DNA from: Cryptomeria japonica
Lineage: Eukaryota; Streptophyta; Pinopsida; Cupressales; Cupressaceae
Length of the DNA stretch: 64,000 nt
Direction: 5' to 3'
Assembly (NCBI RefSeq): GCF_030272615.1
Contig: NC_081408.1
Span: 623,222,383-623,286,382 of the forward strand
The translations under genes were made by a program, and so were the position numbers. This document shows positions 12,215-22,208 of this stretch, one piece after another (position 1 is the first letter of the stretch; every line of letters starts with the position of its first letter). The notes beneath the pieces are model-generated. The model had not been told where the DNA came from, did no database searches, and saw only the letters and a list, made by a program, of their open reading frames with translations.

Positions 12215-13937
12215 ACCTTCGGGTGATTTTGTAGCCATATGTATTTTGACATCATTGTATCATGACACTTATGATTATATATATGAGATGATTCATCTTT
12301 GCGGTAGCTATATGCATGTGTACCTATGTGATGTATGTTCTTATGTGATGCTTATGATATGGTTGCAAATATGTACATGATGGAATGCAATATTTTTGTT
12401 CTTTTATATTTTATATGTTATGTAAATGCAAATGTGAATGTAAATGTATGATGAATATGATAATGCAAATAACTATTTACATGATGAAAATGTAAAATGT
12501 GCTAACATGTGTTGTGTGCAGGATGCGATGCAATTGTGATATCTATATATATGTATGAAATGCTTAATATGTGGTAATGCAGGTGCAACTACATGAGATA
12601 CAAATGTTTTTGGTGTGTCATTATACTCAGTCATGTGATAGCGAGCTACACGGACTCAAGAAGGACGATGGAAGTCAATCAAGAAAGGGGGATGAAAGAT
12701 AGAAGATATGAAAGTGAAAAGAGCTTCTTGTGCGTTATCATCATTGAGCTTTATTATGGCAAGTAGGTTATGACAATCGAGGCATATGTTCGACCCAGAA
12801 AGTCATTGTACCTGTTTGCATGGAGATAAGATAGTTACAAACAAGGAATGCCCTAGTTCATACTAGACTCTCAGTGTCCTCATATCCTTGGACAAGTCAT
12901 AGCATTACTAAGAGACAATTTGCAGACAACAAAGAAAAATAGGTGACGGTACCCCATCCTCGCCTTTCTAGTCAAAGACATCCTGGAGATAAAATCTATT
13001 GTCAGAGACATCCTGGAAAAGCTAAAAGACATGTCACCAAAAAGATAAAATCAAAAGAAAACTAAGACTCGACACCAACATTCACTATAGTCCTCAAGTT
13101 TAGTGTCTCTTGTCACTTGTATAAGTTTATTTGATTGTGGTCACAATGTTTACTTTCACAAAAAGGATAGATAGCACTGAACCATAATGTTGTCTGAGTC
13201 TGTTGAAAGATTTGATTTGTTGAAGCCCATTGTTGCTGTTGTGTCTCATTTGAAACTGACTGAATCCATGAAACTGATACTTTATTGCGAAGAAGATGAA
13301 ACTTTATTGCGGATTGTGCGCGGATAGACTAAAGAAAACTGGAAGAAACTGTAATCCTCAAAACATGTGATGCTCTCAGTTCCACACCCATCACTAGATG
13401 TAGGATTTGCCTTAGCCACAGATAGGAGTTGATTTATTATGGATGGAAAAGGAATGAAAAGGGAGGGATTATTATGAATGGCTAACCAATCTTGGGTAGA
13501 TCAATAACAAGCCATGATGGGAATGGGTAAGTTTATTATGGATGAATAGGTTGTGAGTGTGTGCAAAGTGAAAGGATGAAAGTGAATCCTGAAGGAGGGA
13601 GGAGCAATGTCTCTACACATGGCGTTGGTGACCCAATTTTCACCATGGTACTTGCCCAGGATGCCACCAAAGTGGTTTTCACCATTGGACGAAAATGTTT
13701 TTCTGTTTTTTTTTTATTTTTCAATTTTTATTTTTTTTGTGTCACGAGGCGCCTGTTTGCCAGATTTTCACCAAGTAACGATTTTTTTTTATGTTTATGT
13801 TTTTTTTGTATATTTTTTATATTTTATGATTTTTTTGTATTTTTGAATTAGGATATTCTGAAGAGCTATGTGTAAAACATGCGAAGGTGCATGTTGTTGA
13901 TAGGATCCTCCAAAGGTTCACCCTTTGTGGTTGAGAG
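12215..13937. other. 3' untranslated interior of the nested element
   Basis: No protein-like frame was recognised on either strand. 12240-12600 is rich in ATGTATATG-type words; 12650-13560 is unassigned; 13690-13850 is a long T-rich stretch (runs of 8-9 T). Short frames here are composition artefacts. In element orientation this lies between the integrase tail and the 3' LTR and surrounds the antisense PMD gene. Confidence 0.55.
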
Positions 13938-14250
13938 CTAATATGCACCATATCCATATGCTACTATGATGATGTAAGGACCAAGCCAGTTTGGTTCGAA
14001 TTCGCCCTTCTTCTCTTTGTCTTGTTGATTTTTAGGATTTTCGCTGAGAACCAAGTCACCTACCTCAAATGTGCGAGGATTTACTTTGTGATTGTAACTG
14101 CATTGTTCCTTGACTGAATGATGTGTAGCTCGAGTGACTGTCTTCCTTGATGAAGAAACTGAGATAGAATTACTAGTGTGTGGACTACATAGGCCAGTCC
14201 TTCGAGGAAGCTCCATTAAAGGTCCATGATGTATCACTAGTAGGGAAAGG
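13938..14250 (-). pseudogene. integrase C-terminal fragment of the nested element
   Basis: Minus-strand frame with KVNPRTFEVGDLVLSENPKN and then KGEFEPNWLGPYII, the C-terminal motif of Tat-type Ty3 integrases (VGDLVLR..NP...GKF.PNWLGPY). Only this tail and a few upstream residues (RATHHSVKEQCSYNH) remain. The zinc finger and DDE core are absent. The fragment directly follows the frame ending at 14185, which marks the scar of a deletion that removed RT, RNase H and most of the integrase. Confidence 0.8.
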
Positions 14251-14961
14251 ATGTGCGGAACAAGTGGATGAGGAATGAAGGCTTATGATTGCAAAAAGAA
14301 GTGAAAGTATCATGACATGTTGGAGACTTAGGATCAACAAGTATTCTTTTTGACTTGAAATTTTAGAAATTTTGCCGCCAGTTATTTTGATATTTGGGGA
14401 GATCATCTCTTGATCTTTTTCTTTCATAGGATTTTTATCCTTGACTTTGATTTTTGCAGAGTCCAATAGCTTTTGATTTTGATTTGGACTAAAGAACTTT
14501 TCTTTATTTTTGACTTTTAGATCTTTCTTTTCAAAGCTTGATTTTTGATCCCCAATTAGTAAGGGCTTTTGTAATTCTTGTTGATTTGAGTCTAGGAGCG
14601 GAGTGGGAATGGAATGAGTGGATGGTATGGTAAAGCTATGTGATTTCTCAAGAGGGTTGGCAATATGCTCAATAGATTCTTTGTTGGAACTATTCTTAGG
14701 ACTATTGATATCAAGAGATGCTTGCACCACTAGAGGAGATTTGCATTCATACTTAGTAGCCACAACACTAGGTGGTTCAAACCTAATTCCTTGGCATTGC
14801 AAATTGTTTGTAGGATGTTCTTGTTGACTGAATACCTTAGGAGATAGTGGGAGTTGATCAACATGAAATATATACTCACCACATCCCATGTCTTTAAGCT
14901 TGAACTTTTGTTTGATCTCTATTTGTTTTGATGTAGAAGCTTTCAAGGATTGTGGATCCAC
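14185..14961 (-). CDS. post-protease spacer frame of the nested element (258 codons)
   Basis: Begins 57 bp downstream of the gag-protease stop. Its first residues (MDPQSLKASTSKQIEIKQK, KDMGCGEY) look like the connector that follows protease in Tat-type polyproteins, so it was probably once continuous with gag-pro. The rest is Ser/Lys/Pro/Asn-rich and low in complexity, without RT motifs. The last 60 residues change character (a hydrophobic stretch LLILSLQHVMILSLLFAII), suggesting they are read across the deletion scar in a non-native frame. No function can be assigned. Confidence 0.45.
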   Translation of the reverse strand: MDPQSLKASTSKQIEIKQKFKLKDMGCGEYIFHVDQLPLSPKVFSQQEHPTNNLQCQGIRFEPPSVVATKYECKSPLVVQASLDINSPKNSSNKESIEHIANPLEKSHSFTIPSTHSIPTPLLDSNQQELQKPLLIGDQKSSFEKKDLKVKNKEKFFSPNQNQKLLDSAKIKVKDKNPMKEKDQEMISPNIKITGGKISKISSQKEYLLILSLQHVMILSLLFAIISLHSSSTCSAHPFPTSDTSWTFNGASSKDWPM

Positions 14962-15018
14962 ATATGTTTATGAAGGAATAGCTTCTCGATTAACTAGGAT
15001 TGTTATTTCTGATCTAGG

Positions 15019-17943
15019 TCATAGCTTGTTGCAATATATGAATGGATTTGGATCAGCTTTGATGGTCACTTCAACTCCATTGTGAGGGAACTTGATACAT
15101 TGATGATATGTAGATGGGACTGTGCTCATCTCATGAATCCATGGACGTCCTAGCAATATGTTGTATGTGAGATCTAGATCAAGGACTTGACAAATCACAT
15201 CCTTTGTAACTAGCCCAACTCTGATAGGTAAGGTGATTATGCCTTTAGATGAACACTCTTCATCATCATATGCCTTGATGGTAATTTTGTTTGTAGAATT
15301 CACAGCTTTATCTGAATATCCCAATTTTTTAATAGTGCTCAATGTGCAAATGTTTAGACCTACTCCTTCATCTATCAGGACTCGTTTTATTCGATGTTTG
15401 TGTATGAAGGCTTCAATGTGTAAAGGTGCATTATGTGGCTGACTTACTAAGGCGTCATTGGCTTCTGTGAATGTAAGGGAGTGTGGAATGGAAAGGTATC
15501 CCACCATGGCTTGAAACTGGTCCACATTCATATCAGTAGAGACAGAGGTGTCTCTCAATATTTTGTCAAGAATGGCTTTATGTGTGGGGGATATGTGTAA
15601 GAGCTCAAGGATGGATATGAGCATGGGTGTCTTCCCTAACTGTTCTACAAGGTCATACTCAGGCTTGGTTGACGAGGAAGTGGTGTTTTTAGCTGGAGCA
15701 CCTTGCAAAGTGAATTTACCTTGACGAGTTGTAACATTACAATTAGAGGTAGGTTCAAAAGAATATCCAATGCCTTTTAGGATAATCTTGGGTCTATGGG
15801 TAGAATTCTCAGGCATTTTGTCCTTGATGATAATGGTAGAGACATAATTGTCCATTGAAATGTGATTGATAGTTGAATCATAGTTATAAGATGCTCTAGT
15901 ATAGTTGGTTTGATCATTTGTGGCTTTAGCTTTTCCCTTGTTATGTTTTGGGAATGGTTCCTTAAACATCTCATGTTCTTGGTTGGATGAGTGTCCTTCA
16001 ATCTCAATGTCACCTCTATCAATAAGATCTTGTATAATGTTCTTCAGTCGATGGCAATTTCTTGTTTTATGTCCTTTGCTCTTCTGAAATTCACAATACT
16101 CATCATCATTCCACCAATTTGGTTTAACCTTTGGCTCATATGGAGGTAGATCTGGAATTGTTATTATTTTGTTTGCCACTAGCTTCTTGAAAACCGATTC
16201 TAGTGGTTCTCCCAATGGAGTGTACTTCCTTCGTGATTTGGAAGTTGTTTGAGTATTCAATTGATTATTTGTAGAGCTTGATCCAGAAAAAAGGATTTTG
16301 GGTCGTACTGTATTGGCATCAACAACACCATCATTGACTGTGTTCTTGTTTTTATTCCAAAATCTTGGCTTGTCTTTTCCTTTAAAGTCCTCTTTGTTTT
16401 CTTTGAATATTTTGATGATGCCTTGCTCAATTAGGACCTTCTCTATTGCTAAGCCTTTTTCAATGACGTCCTTGAAGGTGGAAAAACAAGCTTTCCTTAG
16501 ATCATAGCCAATGTCTTTGTTAACATTTTGGGTGAACATTTCTACCATTTGTTTCTGTGGAATTTCACAAGAGCATCTATTGGCTAGATTTCTCCATCTT
16601 TGTAAAAATGATGAAAAAGATTCTCCATCCTTTTGCTTGGTGTTGCACAAGGTAGTGACTGATATGTTTGTCTCTATGTTGTATGAGAAATGTTGGATAA
16701 ATGCCTCTACTAAGTCACCCCATGACTTAATTCTAGGTGGAAGTTGCGAGAACCATTCCATAGCTTGATCACCTAAGCTTTGTGGGAATAATCTCATCAA
16801 ATATGTCTCTTCTGAAGCTAACTCAATGCAAGCTGTGAAAAATTGTCTTATGTGTGCCTTAGGATCCCCTTTTCCTCTATACTTATCAAACTTAGGTGTC
16901 ACAAAGTGTGTAGGAAAAGGAGGCATTGGAATGCTTTTCTCAAATGGATAAGGACATATGTCTCTCATTGTGTAAGTTGGCTTTGGTGTATTTATGTCCT
17001 CCATTTTCTTTTGTAAGTCCTTAATTTGTTGTTCCAAATTATTCTTAGGTGGAGACCGACTTCTTCGGTCATACCTCATGCCTGAAGCACCGAGTGGAGG
17101 AGCATGTTGCATATATGGATGGTATTGATCATACACATGTTCATATGGAGGAGGTCTATAATGATGTTGCGTGTATGGACCACTTGGTATAGAGTCATGG
17201 TGAGGAATGGAATATCTACTTTGTCCATGTATACCATACTCTATAGGCATGTCATGAGTTTGTTCTAGTGTGTTGCCCCCAAATTTGACACGGGGTTTCC
17301 TTGTGTCCAAATTTTGAGCATGCCTTTGGATATCCAATTGCTTTGGTGGTTGATCCTTAGCATTGGTATGTGGTTGAGCATATTTTTTTGCATAAGACTT
17401 CCATAATGGTCTACGAAGGTGACTATCATATGCTTGACCATGTGTGTATGGGACCTCAGGTTTTTGAAACAAAGATGATGATGATTCAGGCACCATATGT
17501 GGTCCTCTATTGCCTCCACTATTAGGCCTCCTTCGATCCATATTGAGGTGAGGTTGTTGCAAAGGTCGATTTTCCATTATTTGAGACATGTCAAAATCAT
17601 GAGGTATCTTGGCTTCACTTTGTGCCATCACTTGTAGAAAGTATTGTCTATCTCTCCTCATTATTTCCTCAACCAATTGATTGAAATGGGGATTCATAAT
17701 GGTGTCTTCCACTTCTGCTGAATGTACGGAGAAGTTGTCCATATTATCATTGTGTGTATCATTGTTGTTTGTAGTGTCCATGTTCTCAACGTTTGGAATG
17801 TTTCTATAGGCATCCATGTCAGGTAATGTAGTATGATCAAAATTGAAAAAGATATCATTGCCATACTCATAAGAACTCATGTTTGCGGACTCTTGAGCCT
17901 CTTTAGCTTCTCTCCTAGATTTTTTGGAACGAGTTTCAACCAT
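15019..17943 (-). CDS. gag-protease polyprotein of the Tat-like element (974 aa)
   Basis: Longest intact frame in the window. It starts MVETRSKKSRREAKEAQ. Residues about 1-330 are low-complexity, rich in Asn, His, Pro and Tyr. A retrotransposon gag domain spans about 330-485 (PKFDKYRGKGDPKAHIRQFF, QAMEWFSQLPPRIKSWGDL, FLQRWRNLANRC). A single zinc-knuckle-like motif lies near 614-628 (YCEFQKSKGHKTRNCHRLKN, followed by IQDLIDRGDIEI), a form characteristic of Tat elements. A retropepsin-like protease occupies about 840-940, with the active-site loop reading LIDEGVGLNIC rather than a standard D-S/T-G, and the second half ILLGRPWIH. The protein would form virus-like particles and process gag. Because pol is deleted and the frame is intact, the element could still supply or use gag in trans, but that is inference. 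Codon use gives no sign of decay. Confidence 0.9.
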   Translation of the reverse strand: MVETRSKKSRREAKEAQESANMSSYEYGNDIFFNFDHTTLPDMDAYRNIPNVENMDTTNNNDTHNDNMDNFSVHSAEVEDTIMNPHFNQLVEEIMRRDRQYFLQVMAQSEAKIPHDFDMSQIMENRPLQQPHLNMDRRRPNSGGNRGPHMVPESSSSLFQKPEVPYTHGQAYDSHLRRPLWKSYAKKYAQPHTNAKDQPPKQLDIQRHAQNLDTRKPRVKFGGNTLEQTHDMPIEYGIHGQSRYSIPHHDSIPSGPYTQHHYRPPPYEHVYDQYHPYMQHAPPLGASGMRYDRRSRSPPKNNLEQQIKDLQKKMEDINTPKPTYTMRDICPYPFEKSIPMPPFPTHFVTPKFDKYRGKGDPKAHIRQFFTACIELASEETYLMRLFPQSLGDQAMEWFSQLPPRIKSWGDLVEAFIQHFSYNIETNISVTTLCNTKQKDGESFSSFLQRWRNLANRCSCEIPQKQMVEMFTQNVNKDIGYDLRKACFSTFKDVIEKGLAIEKVLIEQGIIKIFKENKEDFKGKDKPRFWNKNKNTVNDGVVDANTVRPKILFSGSSSTNNQLNTQTTSKSRRKYTPLGEPLESVFKKLVANKIITIPDLPPYEPKVKPNWWNDDEYCEFQKSKGHKTRNCHRLKNIIQDLIDRGDIEIEGHSSNQEHEMFKEPFPKHNKGKAKATNDQTNYTRASYNYDSTINHISMDNYVSTIIIKDKMPENSTHRPKIILKGIGYSFEPTSNCNVTTRQGKFTLQGAPAKNTTSSSTKPEYDLVEQLGKTPMLISILELLHISPTHKAILDKILRDTSVSTDMNVDQFQAMVGYLSIPHSLTFTEANDALVSQPHNAPLHIEAFIHKHRIKRVLIDEGVGLNICTLSTIKKLGYSDKAVNSTNKITIKAYDDEECSSKGIITLPIRVGLVTKDVICQVLDLDLTYNILLGRPWIHEMSTVPSTYHQCIKFPHNGVEVTIKADPNPFIYCNKL

Positions 17944-18689
17944 GAACTAGGTCATGACCAAGATGTGTGAGACTAGATGAAAATGGAAAAGAGTATGGAA
18001 GACCTAGAGTTGAATGGAATGTAAATGAATCTGAGGTTTACTTGCAATGTCCAAAGTGTAAGACCAAGTATGTATGTAGTAGAGTAGGTGTGGCTTCCAA
18101 AGAGATGATAGTTTCTCTTGATAAGGTAAGTTGATCTTGACTCTAAGTAAGACCAAATGAGACCCAAAGGTGATAGACCTTGATGAGGGACCACTTAGCA
18201 AAGTGTTGTTGTATGTAGTATGTTGACAAAGTATGATGAGGACAAGCAAGTGACCTTTTGACTCAAGTTTAGACAAATGTGTATGTAATGTAAGGTGTAA
18301 AGCAATGATGGAATTTGTGAGACCTAGAAATAGGCTGAATGCTATATGAAACTCTAGAGAAATAACTTAGGAAGCTCAAGAATTCTGAAACTGATTGCTC
18401 TTGTTTGTTGGACTATAAATTTTTCCAATTTGTGAAGTTGTTGTTGTGACCAAATCTGAATTTTTGACTGTTTTTCCATGACAAGAGGACACAATGTTGA
18501 TGAAGACTCAATGTTTGCAAGTGTCTAGACTCAAAATGACTCAAAGAAAAATGTGTTGTTTGATGTAAAAAAAAATTTGCATACACTTGAAGACACAAAA
18601 GACACAATGTTTTGTTGTTTGGTCTTGAATGTTTGATTGTTCAAAATAAGTCAAGCACAATTCTTATGGCTGGCCAAGACAATAGTTGT

Positions 18690-19070
18690 TGATCCCACAT
18701 GGAGTTTCCCCCAAGGCTATGCTATTCAGAGCGGATACTTAGATGCTTGACCCCACTGGCTCCACCCTCGGCACTCACTTCTCGGGGCAGCCAAGCATCA
18801 GTCCCCATGAAAACTCCCTGTGGCAAACTTTGTATCTCTACTAAGAACCGTATGTGTGTGGGCCGCTACCAGAGGTCCGACCTCTTGCCCCAACAACTAG
18901 AAGGATTTTGGCTTCTAAAACAAAAAGGTGCTAGTAAGGACATCCGTTCGTGTGGCCATACATGCGGCACTTTCAGCTCTGTAAATACAGAAGGCTCCCT
19001 CCCAGCCAGTAGGGGTTACGCCCTACAAATGATCAAATAAATTTGATCGAACGGGTTTATGGGGAGACAT
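18690..19070. other. GC-rich, potentially structured block in the leader
   Basis: About 380 bp that stand out from the AT-rich surroundings, with several short complementary words (for example GGGGTTACGCCC and paired CCC/GGG runs). Its position in the leader suggests a packaging or translation-control RNA structure, which is inference only. Confidence 0.4.
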
Positions 19071-19489
19071 AGTGTCGGTATGAACTAATCAGCACACATT
19101 ATCCATAGTTTTCACCATGAATACAATTATTTATAGTGGTTTGGAAGAAGATGGCTTTTCTTTTGCTACCACTTGGGTCGTTCTCTCCTCACTAGTAGTC
19201 CTAATGACCACACAGGGAGACAGGCCCTCTAAAGATTAAACAAAAAGAGCCTATTGCCCAAGACACAAAGGACACTAGTTCAATTTTAGTGCACCAATTG
19301 AAGTGTTTGATAATCTACGAAAACAAGGCACACAATAAAGATCAAAAGAAAATCCTTGTCAAGGTCCTGCAACAAAGGTTTGTTAGTAGTTTGGATTGTT
19401 TCAAATGATCATCCCTTCCTGCAAGGACACAAGTTAGGTAAATTTTAGATCCAAAAGACTTTGTGAAATAGGGGCCTTCAACAATGCAT

Positions 19490-20360
19490 TTTGTTGAACA
19501 ATTCAAAGATCTGATTCATCATAAAAAAATAACTCCTACAAAATTTCAAGAGATTTCCAGAAATGTAAGAAAATCCAAAAAAATTGCTAATTTCCTCCAA
19601 AAATTAATTTTTTATGAAAAATAATAAAAAATTTATATAAAATGTAAAATCGATCCAAAAAAGTCTAAAATTTTTACTGGAAAGTCCTGATGGTCTTCCA
19701 AACCTACATAAAAAAATTTCTGCAAAAAAATCCAAGCAGTTTGTGAGATATGAGTAAACTAATGCAAAACCCTAATTTTCAAAGATCTGATTTTTCAGGA
19801 ATGATTTTGCATCAAATTTAAAATCACAAAGCATAGATCCTGTGTATAATTCTGAGAGATTTCCAAAAATGTAAGAAAATCCGAAAAATTCGCTAATTTG
19901 CTCTCAAAATTATTTTTTTATGAAAACTCATAAAAAATTCATATAAAAGGGAAATTTGATCCAAAAAATTTGACATTTTTTTTGAATCCTTTCGATACTT
20001 TTCCTGACCTGCACAAAAACTTTGATGCCAAAATTCAAAGCCGTTTGTGAGATCTGATCAAAATAAGGAAAAACCCTAATTTTTAAAGATCCATTTTTTT
20101 AGGAAATATTTTGCATCAAAATTAAAATCACAAAGAACAGATCCTCTGTATAATTATGATATATTTCCAAAAGTGTAAGAAAATCCAAAAAATTCGCTCA
20201 TTTGCTCTCAAAATTAATTTTTTATGAAAATTCATAAAAAATTCATAGAAAATTAAACTATTCTCCAATAGATATGAAATTTTTTTTGAGAGTTCCTGAT
20301 ACTATCTTCAACTTGCAAAAAAAATTGGGTGTAAAATTTCCAAGCCGTTTGTGAGATATG
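19490..20360. repeat. three tandem ~305-bp repeats in the leader
   Basis: Three diverged copies of a unit containing TTTCC.(A/G)AA(A/G)TGTAAGAAAATCC at 19551, 19859 and 20163 (spacing about 308 and 304 bp). Each ends with a AAGC(C/A)GTTTGTGAGAT word and the first two with AAACCCTAATTTT. Divergence between copies is well above that between the two LTRs, so the triplication predates this insertion. Confidence 0.85.
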
Positions 20361-20496
20361 ATTAAATCTCTCCAAAATCTTAATTTTGTGTCCAAAACCC
20401 TAGCTGCACAAGGTTATTCTCCAAATTGTTTTACAAAACAGCAATATAGGGTTAGAAAAATCTACAAAAAACATAGATCTAACAGAAATCCATGTC

Positions 20497-20512
20497 CCAT
20501 AGGGTGTGCCAA
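20497..20512 (-). other. primer-binding site of the nested element
   Basis: Minus strand reads TTTTGGCACACCCTATGGGA immediately after the 5' LTR end ...CATAAACA. It starts with TGG as primer sites do. The matching tRNA was not identified with certainty; a tRNA 3' end search would settle it. Confidence 0.6.
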
Positions 20513-20514
20513 AA

Positions 20515-21314
20515 TGTTTATGGTGAAAATGGATAAGCAATATTGAAAGACTAAATGGATTCAACCACAAAACCCTAGCCTAACAACAACAAAGATCCAC
20601 CATAACATATGAAGATTACCTAAGACAATGCAAATCAAATGAAATCACAAAGATTATACCATCACATGTCCAATAGGGTTTGGATCTCCATTCTTCCTAT
20701 CTCCATTGATCTTGCTTGATATATTTGCTCTCAGATTTTATATGTGCACAAGAGCTCAACAAAGAACAGAAATGTGGTTGCAAGTAGGCTTGATTGCATA
20801 TGCAAGTTCAAAAGCGTAGTCGGGGCTGAATGCATAGTGAGATTAGAATGATTGATTAGGGTTGATAATGAAGGAAGCATCAACTTATATAGAAGACACT
20901 ATAAGAAATGGAGAGATAAGATTGAGAGGTGTAAAAGATAAATGGTCGGCTATGATTAGAGGGTAGGTAGAGGAAATAAGAAAATAATGAGAGGGTAGGT
21001 AGTGTATGAATTAAGAGATGAATGACATGTGTCATAGGTAGAAAAGGTTAATGAATTAATTAAATAAATAAAGATTTATTTAATTAATAGAGGAAGTGGG
21101 ATCAATTAAATAAATAAGATATTTATTTAATTTAGGAAAAAGGGTGATTTAAATAAATAAAAGTATTTATTTAAATGAGAAATAAGGCTAGAAGAGGATA
21201 AATGAATTAATTAAATAATTAAAGATTTATTTAATTAATAGAAGAATTAGGCTTAGATAATTAAATAAATAAAGATATTTATTTAATTAGACATGACAAT
21301 TTTAGGTGTCTACA
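20515..21314 (-). repeat. 5' LTR of the nested Tat-like element
   Basis: 800 bp, same borders as the 3' LTR copy (TGTTTATGG...GGTGTCTACA on the plus strand). It differs from that copy by about 15 substitutions and one 3-4 bp indel by eye, indicating a comparatively recent insertion. Confidence 0.95.
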
Positions 21315-21319
21315 CTTTG

Positions 21320-22208
21320 CACCTCCCAAACAATCCATCAAGTCTTCAATTATTGGGATAGGAAATTTGTACCTGATAGTGATTCTATTTATGGCTCTTG
21401 AATTTGTGCTTAGCCTCCATGTTCCTCCTTTATTGGGTGCTAACATTGTAGGTACGACACAAGGACTTGTACTCTTCTTTATCAACCCTTGGTCCAACTA
21501 TTCTTGGACTTGTCTAGCCACTTCCTTATTCTATTCCGGAGTCATCTTATAAGCTCCTTTGTTGGGTAATGATGCTCCTGAAACCAAATCAATTTGATGG
21601 CTTATGGCTCTAATAGGGGGTAGGGTTGTTGGTTCTCCATCACTCATAATCGCTTTGAAGTTGTCTAGTATCTGCAGCACTTCATGAGGTATTTGAACCT
21701 TCTTTTCTTTCTTTACTTCCTTTGGTTTCACTATGAAAGCAAACCCCACTGCTTCTCCTTCTTCAAGAGTGTGTATCAACTCTTTTTCACTCACCAATAA
21801 CACATTTGGGCCTTTAGTTTTTCTGCTCTCTCCTGCATCACTTAGGGACTGAATATGGTATGTAACTCCATTCTTTTGAAAAGAACAAGAGTTATTCTCT
21901 CCATTGTGAATGGGCTTTCTGTCAAACTGCCATGGTCTACCAAGAAGTAGATGGCAAGCATCCATAGGCAGGATGTCACACAAGACTTTATCCTTATAAC
22001 TACCTATGTTGAACTCAACCCATGTTTGTTCATTTACTACCACATGTTGCTCCTTGTTGAGCCAAGCGACCCTATATGGATTACTATGTGGGATTCTTTC
22101 CGATTTCAGTTTTTTTACTGCTTCCTCTAACACAATATTGTCAGTAGACCCTGAGCCTATCACCACTCTACAAACCTTACCAAGGACCTTGCATTTAATT
22201 CTAAACAA
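21320..22208 (-). pseudogene. body A: protease and N-terminal RT
   Basis: Minus-strand frame with a retropepsin region: VVIGSGSTDNIVLEE, where the expected catalytic Asp of DSGST is Gly, and the second half CHLLLGRPWQFD. The linker to RT contains the conserved IDLVSGASLPN motif and then a stop (KMTPE*). The RT N-terminus continues in the next stretch (CVVPTMLAPNKGGTWRLS, RYKFPIPIIEDLMDCLGGAK) and ends exactly at the nested insertion (21319/21320); the next residues are found at 9814. The Asp-to-Gly change and stops show it was already decaying or has decayed since. Confidence 0.85.

Larger units (their letters stand above)
17944..20514 (-). other. 2.6-kb leader of the nested element
   Basis: Untranslated stretch between primer site and gag start. 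In plus coordinates 17944-18680 has no recognised feature, 18690-19070 is a GC-richer block, and 19490-20360 is a tandem repeat. Short frames here (for example 113 codons on the plus strand at 18699) lack any protein signature. Confidence 0.6.
9820..21314 (-). mobile_element. Tat-like Ty3/gypsy element, non-autonomous, nested in body A
   Basis: Bounded by two near-identical LTRs that run TGTAGACACC...CATAAACA on the minus strand. The flanking 5-bp target copies read CTTTA (9815-9819) and CTTTG (21315-21319) on the plus strand. Removing the element restores the outer RT frame ...GGAK|YFTK..., so the insertion point is certain. A primer site and a polypurine tract are in the correct places. The interior holds a gag-protease frame and an integrase C-terminal fragment, but RT, RNase H and the integrase core are missing, so it could move only with proteins supplied elsewhere. 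By eye the LTRs differ by about 15 substitutions in 800 bp plus a small indel. The element is assigned to the Tat lineage from the gag/zinc-knuckle style, the integrase tail and the antisense PMD gene. Confidence 0.92.

Noticed and set aside
13561-13851. Plus-strand frames ending in long Phe runs
   Set aside because: Produced by the T-rich stretch; no protein-like conservation.
18700-18790. Hammerhead-ribozyme-like CTGATG word on the minus strand of the leader
   Set aside because: The full catalytic core (CUGANGA plus GAAA with three stems) is not present.
18699-19040. 113-codon plus-strand frame in the Tat-like leader
   Set aside because: Shadow of a GC-rich untranslated block; no domain and opposite to the element's genes.
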